Assembly: GCA_903868115.1 (NCBI GenBank)
Contig: CAIPUA010000302.1
Span: forward strand, 1 to 36,437
DNA from: an uncultured Holophagaceae bacterium
Lineage (GTDB): Bacteria > Acidobacteriota > Holophagae > Holophagales > Holophagaceae
Reading direction: 5' to 3'
DNA length: 36,437 nucleotides
Part shown: positions 24,032 to 32,411 of the stretch, one piece after another
Numbering within the stretch: position 1 is the first letter of the stretch
Layout: each line of letters starts with the position of its first letter
The notes under the pieces: model-generated
What the model was told of the DNA's origin: nothing
The model's database searches: none
The model's input: only the letters and a program-made list of their open reading frames with translations
Program-made: the position numbers and the translations under genes

Positions 24032-26205
24032 TGGTGACGGTTGCCCTCGCCGGGAACCCCAACTCTGGCAAGACCTCGATCTTCAACGCGTTGACCGGAG
24101 CCCGACACCATGTCGGCAATTGGTCGGGCGTCACGGTCGAACGCCGCAGCGGCCTATGCCTAATGGGTTCGATTGAAGTCGAGGTGGTGGACCTTCCGGG
24201 CACCTACTCCTTGGCCGCACAGAGTGAGGATGAGCGGATCGCCGCACGCTTCCTCTCGGCACCCGAGGTAGATGTCATCGTGAATGTCCTGGACGCCTCG
24301 AACCTGGAGCGCAATCTATACCTCACCACGCACCTGCTCGAACTCCGCCGCCCCATGGTCTTTGCACTCAACATGGTGGATGATGCCGAGCGTCAGGGTA
24401 TTCGGATCGACCTGAAGGCCCTCTCTACGCTTTTGGGCGGCCCGGTCATCCCCACGGTGGGGAACCGCGAGGATGGCATGGAGGAACTCAAGGAGGCCAT
24501 CCTCCGAGTGTTCGCCCGCCAGGAGTCCACCGTGCGTCCCATCACCGTCGCGTATGGGGAGGATATCGACCGAGAACTCACGAAACTGGAGCGGGAGATT
24601 GCCCGCGACGAGCGCTTGGTCGCCGAGCGGGCTCCGCGTTGGCTTGCCCTGCAACTCCTCGACCATGCTCCCGAAGCCGAAGCCCTGGTCGAGCAAAGCC
24701 ACGCCAGGATCGCGATCGGAAACCAAGTCGAGGCCAGCCTCGCGTTCCTGGAAAAACATCTGGGTGCCGACGGCACCACGCTACTCGCTGAGCGGCGCTA
24801 TGGATTCGCCCACGGGCTGATGCGAGAAACCGTTCTGACAACCGGAACCGGTCAGCGCACTCGGACGGACCGAATCGACACACTGCTGACAAACCGCTGG
24901 TTGGGGATCCCCATCTTCATCGCCATCATGGTGGGGGTTTACGCCCTCACCTTCGTTGCAGGCAGGTACCCACAGGACTGGATCGCCGCCGGCTTTGCCC
25001 ATCTCCACACCTGGGTCAGCTCTCACATCCCGCAAGGTGAACTGGCCAGCTTGTTGGTGGACGGCGTGATTCCAGGCGTCGGCGCCGTGGTGGTCTTCGT
25101 GCCCGTGATCATGCTACTGATGGGCTGCATCGCTTTTCTCGAAGACACCGGCTACATGGCCAGGGCCGCCTTCATCATGGATCGCCTGATGCACGTGATG
25201 GGTCTACACGGGAAGAGCTTCATCCCCCTCATCATGGGAACGGGCTGCAATGTACCCGCTGTCCAGGCCACCCGCACCATCGAGAGCCGCACGGACCGCT
25301 TCATCACTATTCTGGTGAGCCCTCTGATTTCATGCTCCGCTCGCCTCCAGGTCTACATTGTCATCGCGGGGACCTTCTTCGCCCCGATTCACGCAGCCTT
25401 CGCCATCCTCGCCATGCACTTCCTGGGCTTTGGGCTCGCCATGACGATGGGCAAGGTGCTTCGCCTCACCTTTTTCCGGGGAGAGAACGCACCCTTCGTC
25501 ATGGAACTTCCGCCGTACCGCCTCCCGGTCCTGAAGAGCACCCTCATACACATGTGGGAAAAAGGCCGCATCTTCCTTTCCCGCGCAGGCACCGTCATCC
25601 TTGCCGGAGCAACCCTGGTATGGTTCCTGTCTCACTATCCAGGAATCGCCAACCGACAATGGACGGCAGAACGGCAGCAGCAGGAGGAAGCCGTCCGCAG
25701 GCAAAAGCTCTCGCCTGCAGAGGAATCGGAAAAGATCGCAACCGTCCAACTCGCTTACGAAAGCCGGGTCATGAATTCCAGCCTGGCCGCTCGCTTTGGC
25801 AAAATCCTCCAGCCCTTTCTGGCGCCCATTCTCGACCCCGATCACACGCGCACAGAAGCCTGGAAAGATGGTGTGGCCCTCACCGCCGGTTTCGTCGCCA
25901 AGGAGATCGTGGTGGGCACCCTGGCCGTTGTGCATCAAGCCCCGGCCGAGAAGGCTGGGGAAGCCACCGCTCAGAGCCCACTCCAGGAAACGCTGAGGCG
26001 GCATTCCGGGATGACGCCTCTCACGGCGCTCGCCTTCATGGTCTTCACCCTGCTCTATACGCCATGCCTGGGCACGATCGGCATGATCCTCAAGGAGACC
26101 CAAAGTTGGGCATGGGCCTTGTTCTCAATCGCCTACGGGCTGGCGCTCGGCTGGCTTGTGGCCTTCCTAACCGTCCACTTCGGCCGGATGCTCAAATTCG
26201 TGTGA
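24031..26205 (+). CDS. feoB: Ferrous iron transporter B
   Basis: 724 residues. The N-terminal G domain has GNPNSGKTSIFNALTG (G1), NWSGVTVE (switch I), DLPGTYSL (G3) and NMVDDA (G4), then a helical GDI-like region to about 275. The membrane part has two Gate-type repeats; GTGCNVPAVQATRTIESR and PLISCSARLQVYIVI contain the conserved Cys residues tied to iron passage. It takes up Fe2+ across the inner membrane. About 60 charged residues (about 540-610, from NRQWTAERQQQEE onward) form a soluble loop before the last helices, as in long FeoB proteins. It is coupled to feoA, and a Cys-rich small gene follows. Confidence 0.97.
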   Translation: MVTVALAGNPNSGKTSIFNALTGARHHVGNWSGVTVERRSGLCLMGSIEVEVVDLPGTYSLAAQSEDERIAARFLSAPEVDVIVNVLDASNLERNLYLTTHLLELRRPMVFALNMVDDAERQGIRIDLKALSTLLGGPVIPTVGNREDGMEELKEAILRVFARQESTVRPITVAYGEDIDRELTKLEREIARDERLVAERAPRWLALQLLDHAPEAEALVEQSHARIAIGNQVEASLAFLEKHLGADGTTLLAERRYGFAHGLMRETVLTTGTGQRTRTDRIDTLLTNRWLGIPIFIAIMVGVYALTFVAGRYPQDWIAAGFAHLHTWVSSHIPQGELASLLVDGVIPGVGAVVVFVPVIMLLMGCIAFLEDTGYMARAAFIMDRLMHVMGLHGKSFIPLIMGTGCNVPAVQATRTIESRTDRFITILVSPLISCSARLQVYIVIAGTFFAPIHAAFAILAMHFLGFGLAMTMGKVLRLTFFRGENAPFVMELPPYRLPVLKSTLIHMWEKGRIFLSRAGTVILAGATLVWFLSHYPGIANRQWTAERQQQEEAVRRQKLSPAEESEKIATVQLAYESRVMNSSLAARFGKILQPFLAPILDPDHTRTEAWKDGVALTAGFVAKEIVVGTLAVVHQAPAEKAGEATAQSPLQETLRRHSGMTPLTALAFMVFTLLYTPCLGTIGMILKETQSWAWALFSIAYGLALGWLVAFLTVHFGRMLKFV

Positions 26206-26211
26206 GATGAC

Positions 26212-26379
26212 ATGAGCCTGCAGACCTTGATCGTCCTTATGGCCGTTGCCGGTGCGGTCCGTTTTTTCGCCTTCGCCCTCACGGCCGAATTGCGAAGGCC
26301 AGGCAAATGCTCCTCAGGCTGCGGACGCTGCGGGCCAAGGCCGTGTTCGGCCAAGCATCCCGCACCCGAAAGAATCTGA
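26212..26379 (+). CDS. FeoB-associated Cys-rich small membrane protein
   Basis: 55 residues, starting seven bases after the feoB stop codon. It has one hydrophobic helix (about residues 4-25) followed by a basic, Cys-rich tail with CSSGCGRCG (Cys33, 37, 40) and Cys45. This single helix plus CxxxCxxC tail right after feoB matches the FeoB-associated Cys-rich membrane protein family (Pfam FeoB_associated). The role is not established; metal binding at the membrane exit of FeoB or protein-protein contact are suggestions. The tail is rich in Pro/Arg/Lys and should face the cytoplasm by the positive-inside rule. Confidence 0.8.
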   Translation: MSLQTLIVLMAVAGAVRFFAFALTAELRRPGKCSSGCGRCGPRPCSAKHPAPERI

Positions 26380-26435
26380 GCCGACCCGACCCACATGCAA
26401 CTGGGCATCTGATCCTGACCGAATGCCCGATTGAG

Positions 26436-27320
26436 TTACTCGTCCTTAATCTCGCCCGCTTCCAGCAGGTTCGTAATGAAGCGCTGGAGTTCGTCATCCC
26501 CCAAGATGCCACGGCGCTGAAGCATCTTGATAACGCCCAGGATCAGCGTCCGGGTCTTGAAGGTTTCAAGGCGCCTCGATTGTTGGGCACCGACGGAACG
26601 GGAGTGGACGACCAGGGGCGAATCCGAGACCAGACGGGCGGGCGGGCGGGGTGAGTCCAGGGTCTCTGCGGGGTCGGATACAAAAAAACTGAACGGATTG
26701 GTGACCGCAGTGGCCGCCTCCCCGGCCGGATCTACGTCGAAGAAGGGGTCGCTGGCATATTTCACCACCACCGGGGGGTCCGACGGATGGGGTTCCGCGT
26801 GCAGCGGGATTTCGAAGGACACGGGCAGACATTCCCTTGTCGCGACCGATTCGACCTCGATGGGGCCACCGCCGGGCATGTCCAGTTTCCGGTACTGTTC
26901 CGGAATGGCGTGTTTGAGCGAAGAATACGACAAAACTACCGGTTCAATATTGAGCCCCGAGGCGAAGCGGGCGCTGTCGATAGCGTTCAGGTCAGAGGGA
27001 TCGACCATGGCCAGCACAAGAGATTTTGGCTCCTTGAGGCTGACGGGAAGGATGTTCAGTTGGTCCGCGAGTCGCCGGGGGATCCGCTTGAGGACCTCTG
27101 TGGGCACATCCAGGTTCCGGACATCCAGTCGGGGCACACCGGTCTGGTGGGCCAGAAAATCCATCAGAACGTCCTCGCTCACGAAGCCGAGGGCTACGAG
27201 ATTACTCCCCGTCCGGCCACCAGCGATCCGCTGGTGGCGGAGTGCCTCCTGCAACTGGGCGGTACTGATGAGTCCCGCTTCAACGAGCATTTCTCCGAGT
27301 TTCTTGTTCTCCGAGGGCAT
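26436..27320 (-). CDS. MshEN-domain protein without ATPase (GspE/PilB N-terminal domain protein)
   Basis: 294 residues. Residues 1-150 form a GspE/PilB N-terminal (MshEN/T2SSE_N) domain: KKLGEMLVEAGLISTAQLQEAL in part, RTGSNLVALGFVSEDVLMDFLA in part, then RIPRRLADQLNILPVS and LVLAMVDPSDLNAID. In type IV pilus and type II secretion ATPases this domain often binds c-di-GMP. There is no Walker A or other ATPase motif. The middle (about 165-245) is low-complexity and Pro/Asp-rich, and the last 50 residues are helical (LGVIKMLQRRGILGDDELQRF in part). It is therefore a stand-alone domain protein, possibly a c-di-GMP-responsive adaptor. ATG 27320 is preferred by alignment to the domain start; an ATG at 27341 is possible. 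Confidence 0.8.
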   Translation of the reverse strand: MPSENKKLGEMLVEAGLISTAQLQEALRHQRIAGGRTGSNLVALGFVSEDVLMDFLAHQTGVPRLDVRNLDVPTEVLKRIPRRLADQLNILPVSLKEPKSLVLAMVDPSDLNAIDSARFASGLNIEPVVLSYSSLKHAIPEQYRKLDMPGGGPIEVESVATRECLPVSFEIPLHAEPHPSDPPVVVKYASDPFFDVDPAGEAATAVTNPFSFFVSDPAETLDSPRPPARLVSDSPLVVHSRSVGAQQSRRLETFKTRTLILGVIKMLQRRGILGDDELQRFITNLLEAGEIKDE

Positions 27321-27400
27321 GGGGCAATAACCTTTCTGCATTAGGATTGATAGAAGTCTACATTTATCCTCGGCCAGGCGCCAGCAACTAAGGATGCCCC

Positions 27401-28003
27401 ATGGACCCAACTTCTGAAGCCCTGATGAGATCGGCCCTCCACGACTTGGCCAATGTGCTGTGCGGAATCCAGGGCATCCTGGAACTGAGTGAGCCACATC
27501 TGCCGTTGACCCCAAGGGACCGAGCTCGCCTGGAGGCAGTCATTTCGGACGGCATGGTGGCCCTTGACCGCTCTCGCCATCTGGCCATGGGCACCTTCCC
27601 GGACTCCATGGTGGAATCTGGGCTGGACTGGCGACACCAACTCGCGGAGCAACTGAAGCCCCTGGGCACGCTCTTCCGGCGCCAGTTTCGGGTCCTCTAC
27701 GGAGGAAAACCTGCCGATGACCGCTGGCCGGGGGAACTCCTCCGGAGCTATGCCAGGGCACTCACACGGCAGATCCTTCCCTACGTCCAATCCGAATCGG
27801 TGGAGATCCACTGCAGCGGGGATTCGAGGGAATGGCGCCTGCAATGGTCGCAAACGACCGTGATCCCCGAGAGCCTACGACCCGAAATGGAAACCCGCCC
27901 GCGGGACATCAGCGCGCGGTGGGCCATGCGGGTGGGCACAGCCCTCAACGCGACTCTGAGCGCAGATAAGGACGGATTGCTGGCCAGGATTCCCCGATCC
28001 TGA
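27401..28003 (+). CDS. Histidine phosphotransferase-like protein (degenerate histidine kinase core)
   Basis: 200 residues, family not firmly recognised. SALHDLANVLCGIQGILEL (His14) reads like the DHp helix of HisKA domains (HDLxNxLxxIxG), followed by a second helix with regular hydrophobics (about 40-65). The rest (about 85-200) could be a shrunken ATPase-like fold without N, G1 or G2 box residues, as in ChpT-type phosphotransferases. A phosphorelay shuttle at His14 is a reasonable hypothesis; an alternative is a dimerisation-only scaffold. AAGGA lies seven bases before the ATG. It is divergent from the MshEN gene and nine bases ahead of the TIGR02757 gene. Confidence 0.6.
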   Translation: MDPTSEALMRSALHDLANVLCGIQGILELSEPHLPLTPRDRARLEAVISDGMVALDRSRHLAMGTFPDSMVESGLDWRHQLAEQLKPLGTLFRRQFRVLYGGKPADDRWPGELLRSYARALTRQILPYVQSESVEIHCSGDSREWRLQWSQTTVIPESLRPEMETRPRDISARWAMRVGTALNATLSADKDGLLARIPRS

Positions 28004-28011
28004 GAAAAGCC

Positions 28012-28899
28012 GTGGAGCCTAATCGCATAAAGGCCCTCCGGGCCTCCCTGGGCGACTTGGTGGTCAAGTATCACGAGCCCAGAGCCCTCGAAGCGGACCC
28101 GCTGAGCCTCGTACGGTCCTTTGACGACCCGTGGGACCGGGAGGTTGCCGCGTGGATCGCGGCCCCCCTGGCTTACGGCCGGGTCGCCCCCATGCTCCGA
28201 GCCATCCAGAGAGTGCTGGCCCCCCTGGGGCCCTCCCCCAGCGACTGGCTTCGCAACACGCCTGCTGCCGAGGTGCGAAAGACACTGAAAGCGGCGCTGC
28301 CGAACTGGGCCTGGCGGTTCCATACCCGGCCGGACATGGTCGAGTGGATGCTGGCATGGAAGCGCCTCGACGCCGAAAGTGGCGGCCAGGGGATGGCAAT
28401 ATACTTCTTGCCAACCACCGACCAGAGCGCAGAAGAGGCCCTCTCGGTGCTTGTCCAGAGGCTCAGGCGCGAACTGCCCGGCAGTTATGGGATCCGGTTC
28501 TCCCTGCCCGACCCCATGGAAGGCTCGGCCTGCAAGCGCTGGCGCATGTTCCTGCGCTGGCTAGTGCGGGACGGGTGGCCCGATCTCGGCCAATGGCGCA
28601 GTTATCGCAAAAAGGCCCTCGTAATCCCTCTGGATACACATGTTGCCCGAACTGCCCGGCTCATAGGCCTCAGCTCCCGTGCGACCCCGGACGGCCGAAT
28701 GGCGATGGAGATCACCGAGGCCCTCCGCTCCATCGATCCCTCGGATCCCTTGCGCTTCGACTTCGCCCTTTCCCATCTGGGTATCCTCGGGGACTGCCCT
28801 GGGGACCCTTCGCTTCCGAGGTGTGGATCCTGCGCCCTGGTCTCCCTGTGCTCAGCAGGAGTGATAAAACGCAAAACCCTCTCGCCAGCTTTGCCTTGA
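28012..28899 (+). CDS. TIGR02757 family protein (DUF2400), putative HhH-GPD-like DNA-binding protein
   Basis: 295 residues. Family-typical blocks are the start (YHEPRALEADPLSLVRSF in part), AAWIAAPLAYGRVAPML, FHTRPDMVEW, RWRMFLRWLVRDGWPDLGQW in part and IPLDTHVARTARLIGL. TIGR02757 proteins are uncharacterised but resemble helix-hairpin-helix DNA glycosylases. Near the C-terminus four cysteines are spaced C-x8-C-x2-C-x5-C (DCPGDP...RCGSCALVSLC), close to the C-x6-C-x2-C-x5-C iron-sulfur motif of endonuclease III. A [4Fe-4S] cluster is plausible but inferred. GTG 28012 lies nine bases after the previous stop codon, so the two are cotranscribed. Confidence 0.85.
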   Translation: MEPNRIKALRASLGDLVVKYHEPRALEADPLSLVRSFDDPWDREVAAWIAAPLAYGRVAPMLRAIQRVLAPLGPSPSDWLRNTPAAEVRKTLKAALPNWAWRFHTRPDMVEWMLAWKRLDAESGGQGMAIYFLPTTDQSAEEALSVLVQRLRRELPGSYGIRFSLPDPMEGSACKRWRMFLRWLVRDGWPDLGQWRSYRKKALVIPLDTHVARTARLIGLSSRATPDGRMAMEITEALRSIDPSDPLRFDFALSHLGILGDCPGDPSLPRCGSCALVSLCSAGVIKRKTLSPALP

Positions 28900-29052
28900 C
28901 GGCCGAATAACCTCTACACTTGGGCAGGACTGGATGGATGCGGATCTTTTTTTAAGAGTTACGCAGGGGTCGGGCCTCCGGCCCACCCGCATTCAGTTTC
29001 TCTGCCCGACAGGCCATGAAGCTCTTCGCCGTCCAGATCCAAGGAGAACCCC

Positions 29053-30231
29053 ATGATCATTCTGACCCTGAACGCAGGATCCAGTTCCCTGAAGTTCAAC
29101 GTCATTAACATGGCCACGGAAACATCACTCGCCGACGGCATCGCTGAGCGCATCGGGATCAAAGAGGGCTTCATCCGCTGGAGCGTTCAGGGTGAGAGGG
29201 GACGCCTGGAAGTGGACATGAAAGACCACCGGCAGGCCCTCGGCCACATCATGGAGAAGCTCCACGAGACCGTGCTGCTAGACGAGAACGTCGCAGGCGT
29301 CGGCCACCGCGTGGCCCACGGCGGTCCGAACTTCGGTGACCCCATGGTGATCACACCTGCAGTCCTCAAGGAGATCGAGGAACTGGCCTTCTATGCGCCG
29401 CTCCACAATCCCGCCCACGGCATGGGCATCCGCACGGCCCAGGAGATGTTCCCCGGCGTGCCCCATGTCGCCGTCTTTGACACGGCCTTCCACCACAGCA
29501 TGCCCGATTATGCTTACACCTACGGCCTGCCCTATGAGCTGAACCAAAAACTGGGTCTGCGCCGCTATGGATTCCACGGCACCAGTCACCTCTATGTGGC
29601 CGAGCGCACCGCGGTCCTGCTCGGCAAACCGCTCGAACAGCTCAAAATCGTAACCTGTCACCTGGGCAATGGCAGCTCCATCGCTGCCGTGGATTGCGGC
29701 AAGAGCATCGACACCAGCATGGGGCTGACACCCTTGGAAGGCCTTATCATGGGCACCCGCTGCGGTAATGTGGATCCCGGCGCGATCCTCACGGTGATGG
29801 AAAAGGAGAACATGGACTTCAAGGGTCTCAACAATCTCTTGAACAAGCAGTCTGGATTGCTGGGCCTCTCAGGCATCTCCTCCGACTGCCGCGAGATCGA
29901 GGAAGCCCTTAATTCCAGTGATCGTGCCCGCCTGACCTACGAGGTCCTCAGCTATGGGGTCCTGAAATATGTCGGCGCCTATGCCGCCGCCATGAACGGC
30001 TTGGATGCAATCACCTTCACCGCCGGTATCGGCGAAAACGGCCCTATTCTCCGCTCTTGGGTTTGCAGTCGCCTTACCAATCTGCTGGGCGTGAAAATTG
30101 ATGAAGTCCTCAACAACACTCGCCGCAAGGACGACCGCCTCATTTCCACGCCGGATTCGCGCGTGGCCGTGGCCATCATCCCCACGAACGAGGAACTGAT
30201 GATCGCCCGTTACACCACCAAATTCATCTGA
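29053..30231 (+). CDS. ackA: Acetate kinase
   Basis: 392 residues. LTLNAGSSSLKFNV, GHRVAHGG, FDTAFHHSMP, RRYGFHGTSHLYV, CHLGNGSSIAA, MGLTPLEGLIMGTRCGNVDPG in segments, and FTAGIGENGP are the acetate kinase signatures. It interconverts acetate plus ATP with acetyl phosphate plus ADP. The usual GTRSGD-type segment reads GTRCGN here, a small variation near the active site. AAGGAGAA lies just before the ATG. It stands alone, without pta, and ends at a strong terminator. The 153 bases upstream contain a T7 run (28950-28956 area) but no clear promoter. Confidence 0.97.
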   Translation: MIILTLNAGSSSLKFNVINMATETSLADGIAERIGIKEGFIRWSVQGERGRLEVDMKDHRQALGHIMEKLHETVLLDENVAGVGHRVAHGGPNFGDPMVITPAVLKEIEELAFYAPLHNPAHGMGIRTAQEMFPGVPHVAVFDTAFHHSMPDYAYTYGLPYELNQKLGLRRYGFHGTSHLYVAERTAVLLGKPLEQLKIVTCHLGNGSSIAAVDCGKSIDTSMGLTPLEGLIMGTRCGNVDPGAILTVMEKENMDFKGLNNLLNKQSGLLGLSGISSDCREIEEALNSSDRARLTYEVLSYGVLKYVGAYAAAMNGLDAITFTAGIGENGPILRSWVCSRLTNLLGVKIDEVLNNTRRKDDRLISTPDSRVAVAIIPTNEELMIARYTTKFI

Positions 30232-30244
30232 AGCGGTTGGATTC

Positions 30245-30280
30245 ATGAAAAGCGGGGCCTGGTCGGGCCCCGCTTTTCAT
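30245..30280 (+). terminator. Strong terminator after ackA
   Basis: A perfect 15-bp inverted repeat, ATGAAAAGCGGGGCC / GGCCCCGCTTTTCAT, with a 6-base loop, 13 bases past the ackA stop codon. The stem's own TTTT forms the T-rich part. Confidence 0.9.
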
Positions 30281-30451
30281 GGGTGAGACTTTTCGAGGAT
30301 CGTGACACCGTTCTCCGGCGCCCTGCGACCATTCGCCGATGTTTCCCGGGAGGCGGCCGAATGGTGGAAGCCCCCCATCCTAAACGGCGCCATCCTCTCC
30401 TCCGTAGGTTGTGCATCGACTTGCTCGAACTCTTTCCAAGCGGAGGTTGCC

Positions 30452-31663
30452 ATGAAAAAGCGGTGGTGGATCGTGGGTGCTTCCAGCGTCCTGGTCGTGG
30501 CGGTGCTGCTCGCCGCGGGAAAGGGCGGGAAACCAACTAAGGGAGACGATGCCACCCCCTTCCGCCTCGGCAAGGTCCAGCAGGAAGATTTGCAGATCAG
30601 TGTGCGCGAGGTGGGCGCGGTGGACCCCGTCACCAAGGTGGATGTGAAGAGCACGGTCAGTGGCAAGATCGTCGGACTAAAAGTACGCGAGGGTGCCGTA
30701 GTGAGGGCAGGTGAGGTGCTGGCCGAGGTGGAGCCAGATGTGAATCAGGCCCAGACCCTTTCCGATGTGAAGGGCAACCTCTCCCAGGCCCGCGTCAGCT
30801 TCAAGAACGCCGAGCGCGATTTCGAGCAACAGGCTTCGCTCTACAAGGAAGGGCTGATTTCTGAGCAGGCACACCGCGGTGCAAAAACCACTCGTGATCT
30901 CGCGGAAGAAGCCTTCAAGTCGGCTGAAACTCGCTACCAGATCGTAGAGGATCGCGGCATTCCCATCAGCGGCAACGCTACCAGCCAGCGAGCCCGCGTC
31001 ACGGCACCCATGAACGGCGTGGTGATCAGAAAGGGTGTCGAGTTGGGCGATACCATCACCAGCGGTGTTTCCAGCTTCAGCGCCGGTACCGTAGTCTTCA
31101 CGGTGGCCGATCTCAAGAGCCTCATCATTCGCGTGAATCTCAACGAAGTGGATATCGCGAAAGTGCAAGTGGGCCTTCCCGTTCGCGTGAACCTGGACGC
31201 CTATCCGCAGAAAACCTTCACCGGCAAGGTGCGCTTCGTGGCTCCGGCCGCCAAGCTGGCCGAGAAGATCAAGGTTTTTGAAGTGGAAGTGGCACTGGAT
31301 GAACTCACCGAAGCCTTCCGCACCGGCATGAGTGCCAATGTGGAAATCCTGGGCGAACGCCGGGCCAAGGCACTGTCGATTCCACTGGAAGCCCTCCACC
31401 GCAAGGAAGGTCAGACGGTGGTCTACCGACTGAAGAAGGCCCTCAAACCCGAGGACTACAAGCGGGCCAAGGATGCTCTTGGTGGCCGCGGAAAATTCAC
31501 CTGGCTTTCGGAGCACTGGAAGGAATTCTTCGAATCCGTCTCCGTCAAGGCTGGCCTCGCCACCCTGGAGCGCGTGGAGGTGCTTTCGGGCCTGAGTGAA
31601 GGCGACCAAGTCTGCCTCGAAGATCCCACGCGGAAGAAGGTCGAGAAGGACGAGGACATGTAA
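30452..31663 (+). CDS. MacA-like periplasmic adaptor (HlyD/membrane fusion protein)
   Basis: 403 residues. An N-terminal membrane anchor (about 5-22) is followed by a first lipoyl half (VDVKSTVSGKIVGLKVREGAVV in part). A coiled-coil hairpin rich in charged residues (about 90-155) comes next, then the second lipoyl half (RARVTAPMNGVVIRKGVELG in part) and beta-barrel and membrane-proximal domains (FTVADLKSLIIRVNLNEVDI in part). This is the adaptor that links a MacB-type inner-membrane exporter to an outer-membrane channel. ATG 30452 has CGGAGG six bases upstream. About 50 residues (345-375) between the last beta strands are unusually charged. It heads the operon with the ATPase and two permeases. 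Confidence 0.9.
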   Translation: MKKRWWIVGASSVLVVAVLLAAGKGGKPTKGDDATPFRLGKVQQEDLQISVREVGAVDPVTKVDVKSTVSGKIVGLKVREGAVVRAGEVLAEVEPDVNQAQTLSDVKGNLSQARVSFKNAERDFEQQASLYKEGLISEQAHRGAKTTRDLAEEAFKSAETRYQIVEDRGIPISGNATSQRARVTAPMNGVVIRKGVELGDTITSGVSSFSAGTVVFTVADLKSLIIRVNLNEVDIAKVQVGLPVRVNLDAYPQKTFTGKVRFVAPAAKLAEKIKVFEVEVALDELTEAFRTGMSANVEILGERRAKALSIPLEALHRKEGQTVVYRLKKALKPEDYKRAKDALGGRGKFTWLSEHWKEFFESVSVKAGLATLERVEVLSGLSEGDQVCLEDPTRKKVEKDEDM

Positions 31664-31724
31664 GTGCCGCCATGGCTTGGTAGCCCAAGTTTCAGGTCAC
31701 AAGCCTCAAGCCCAGGAGAATTCC

Positions 31725-32411
31725 ATGCGCCCTGTCATCCAGACCCGCGCCATCACCAAGACCTTTGGCAGCAACGGTACAGCGGTACACGCCCTGCGTG
31801 GCATCGACCTCGATGTGGAGCCGGGTGAATTCATGGCCCTGATCGGCCCCAGCGGCTCCGGGAAATCCACCCTCATGGCCATCCTGGGATGTCTTGACCG
31901 CCCTACGGCGGGGACCTACACACTGGACGGCGAGGAAGTTCAGGGCCTCTCGGGCCGAGAACTGGCCGCCATCCGCAACCGCAAGATCGGGTTCATTTTT
32001 CAGGCCTACAATTTGCTGCCCAAGGCGTCCGTGTTGCGCAATGTCGAACTGCCGCTGCTCTACGGTGGCGTTGGACGCAAGGAACGGCGCGAGCGGGCCC
32101 TGCATCTGCTGGAGCAGGTGGGTATCCCCGAGAAGGCCACCAAGTTGCCGGGAGAGCTTTCCGGCGGCCAGAAACAGCGCGTCTCCATCGCCCGATCCCT
32201 GGCAGCGGGCCCTGCCCTGCTACTGGCCGACGAGCCCACCGGTGCTCTGGATTCCAAAACCGGCGCCGAGATTCTCGATCTTTTTGGGCAACTCAACGCC
32301 GCTGGCAATACGGTGATCCTGGTGACCCACGATCTTGGCATCGCCGCCATGGCGCGACGACGCGTTGAAATTTCGGATGGACTCATTGCCTGCAGCGAGG
32401 CGACCCCATGA
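31725..32411 (+). CDS. ABC transporter ATP-binding protein, MacB/LolD type
   Basis: 228 residues. GPSGSGKSTLMAILGCLDRPTAG in part (Walker A), IFQAYNLLPKASVLRNVELPL in part (Q-loop), LSGGQKQRVSIAR and LLADEPTGALDSKTG are the hallmarks of the MacB/LolD/FtsE group. It hydrolyses ATP in the cytoplasm to drive the mechanotransmission cycle of its permease. AGGAGA precedes ATG 31725. Its stop overlaps the first permease start in an ATGA arrangement, so they are translationally coupled. Confidence 0.95.
   Translation: MRPVIQTRAITKTFGSNGTAVHALRGIDLDVEPGEFMALIGPSGSGKSTLMAILGCLDRPTAGTYTLDGEEVQGLSGRELAAIRNRKIGFIFQAYNLLPKASVLRNVELPLLYGGVGRKERRERALHLLEQVGIPEKATKLPGELSGGQKQRVSIARSLAAGPALLLADEPTGALDSKTGAEILDLFGQLNAAGNTVILVTHDLGIAAMARRRVEISDGLIACSEATP

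Noticed and set aside
26403-26428. GGGCAT / ATGCCC hairpin between the Cys-rich gene and the MshEN gene
   Set aside because: A 6-bp stem with a 14-base loop and no T tract is too weak to call a terminator.
30329-30364. Inverted repeat CCATTCG / CGAATGG in the leader of the exporter operon
   Set aside because: A 7-bp repeat with a 22-base spacer is weak evidence for an operator, and no regulator gene is adjacent.
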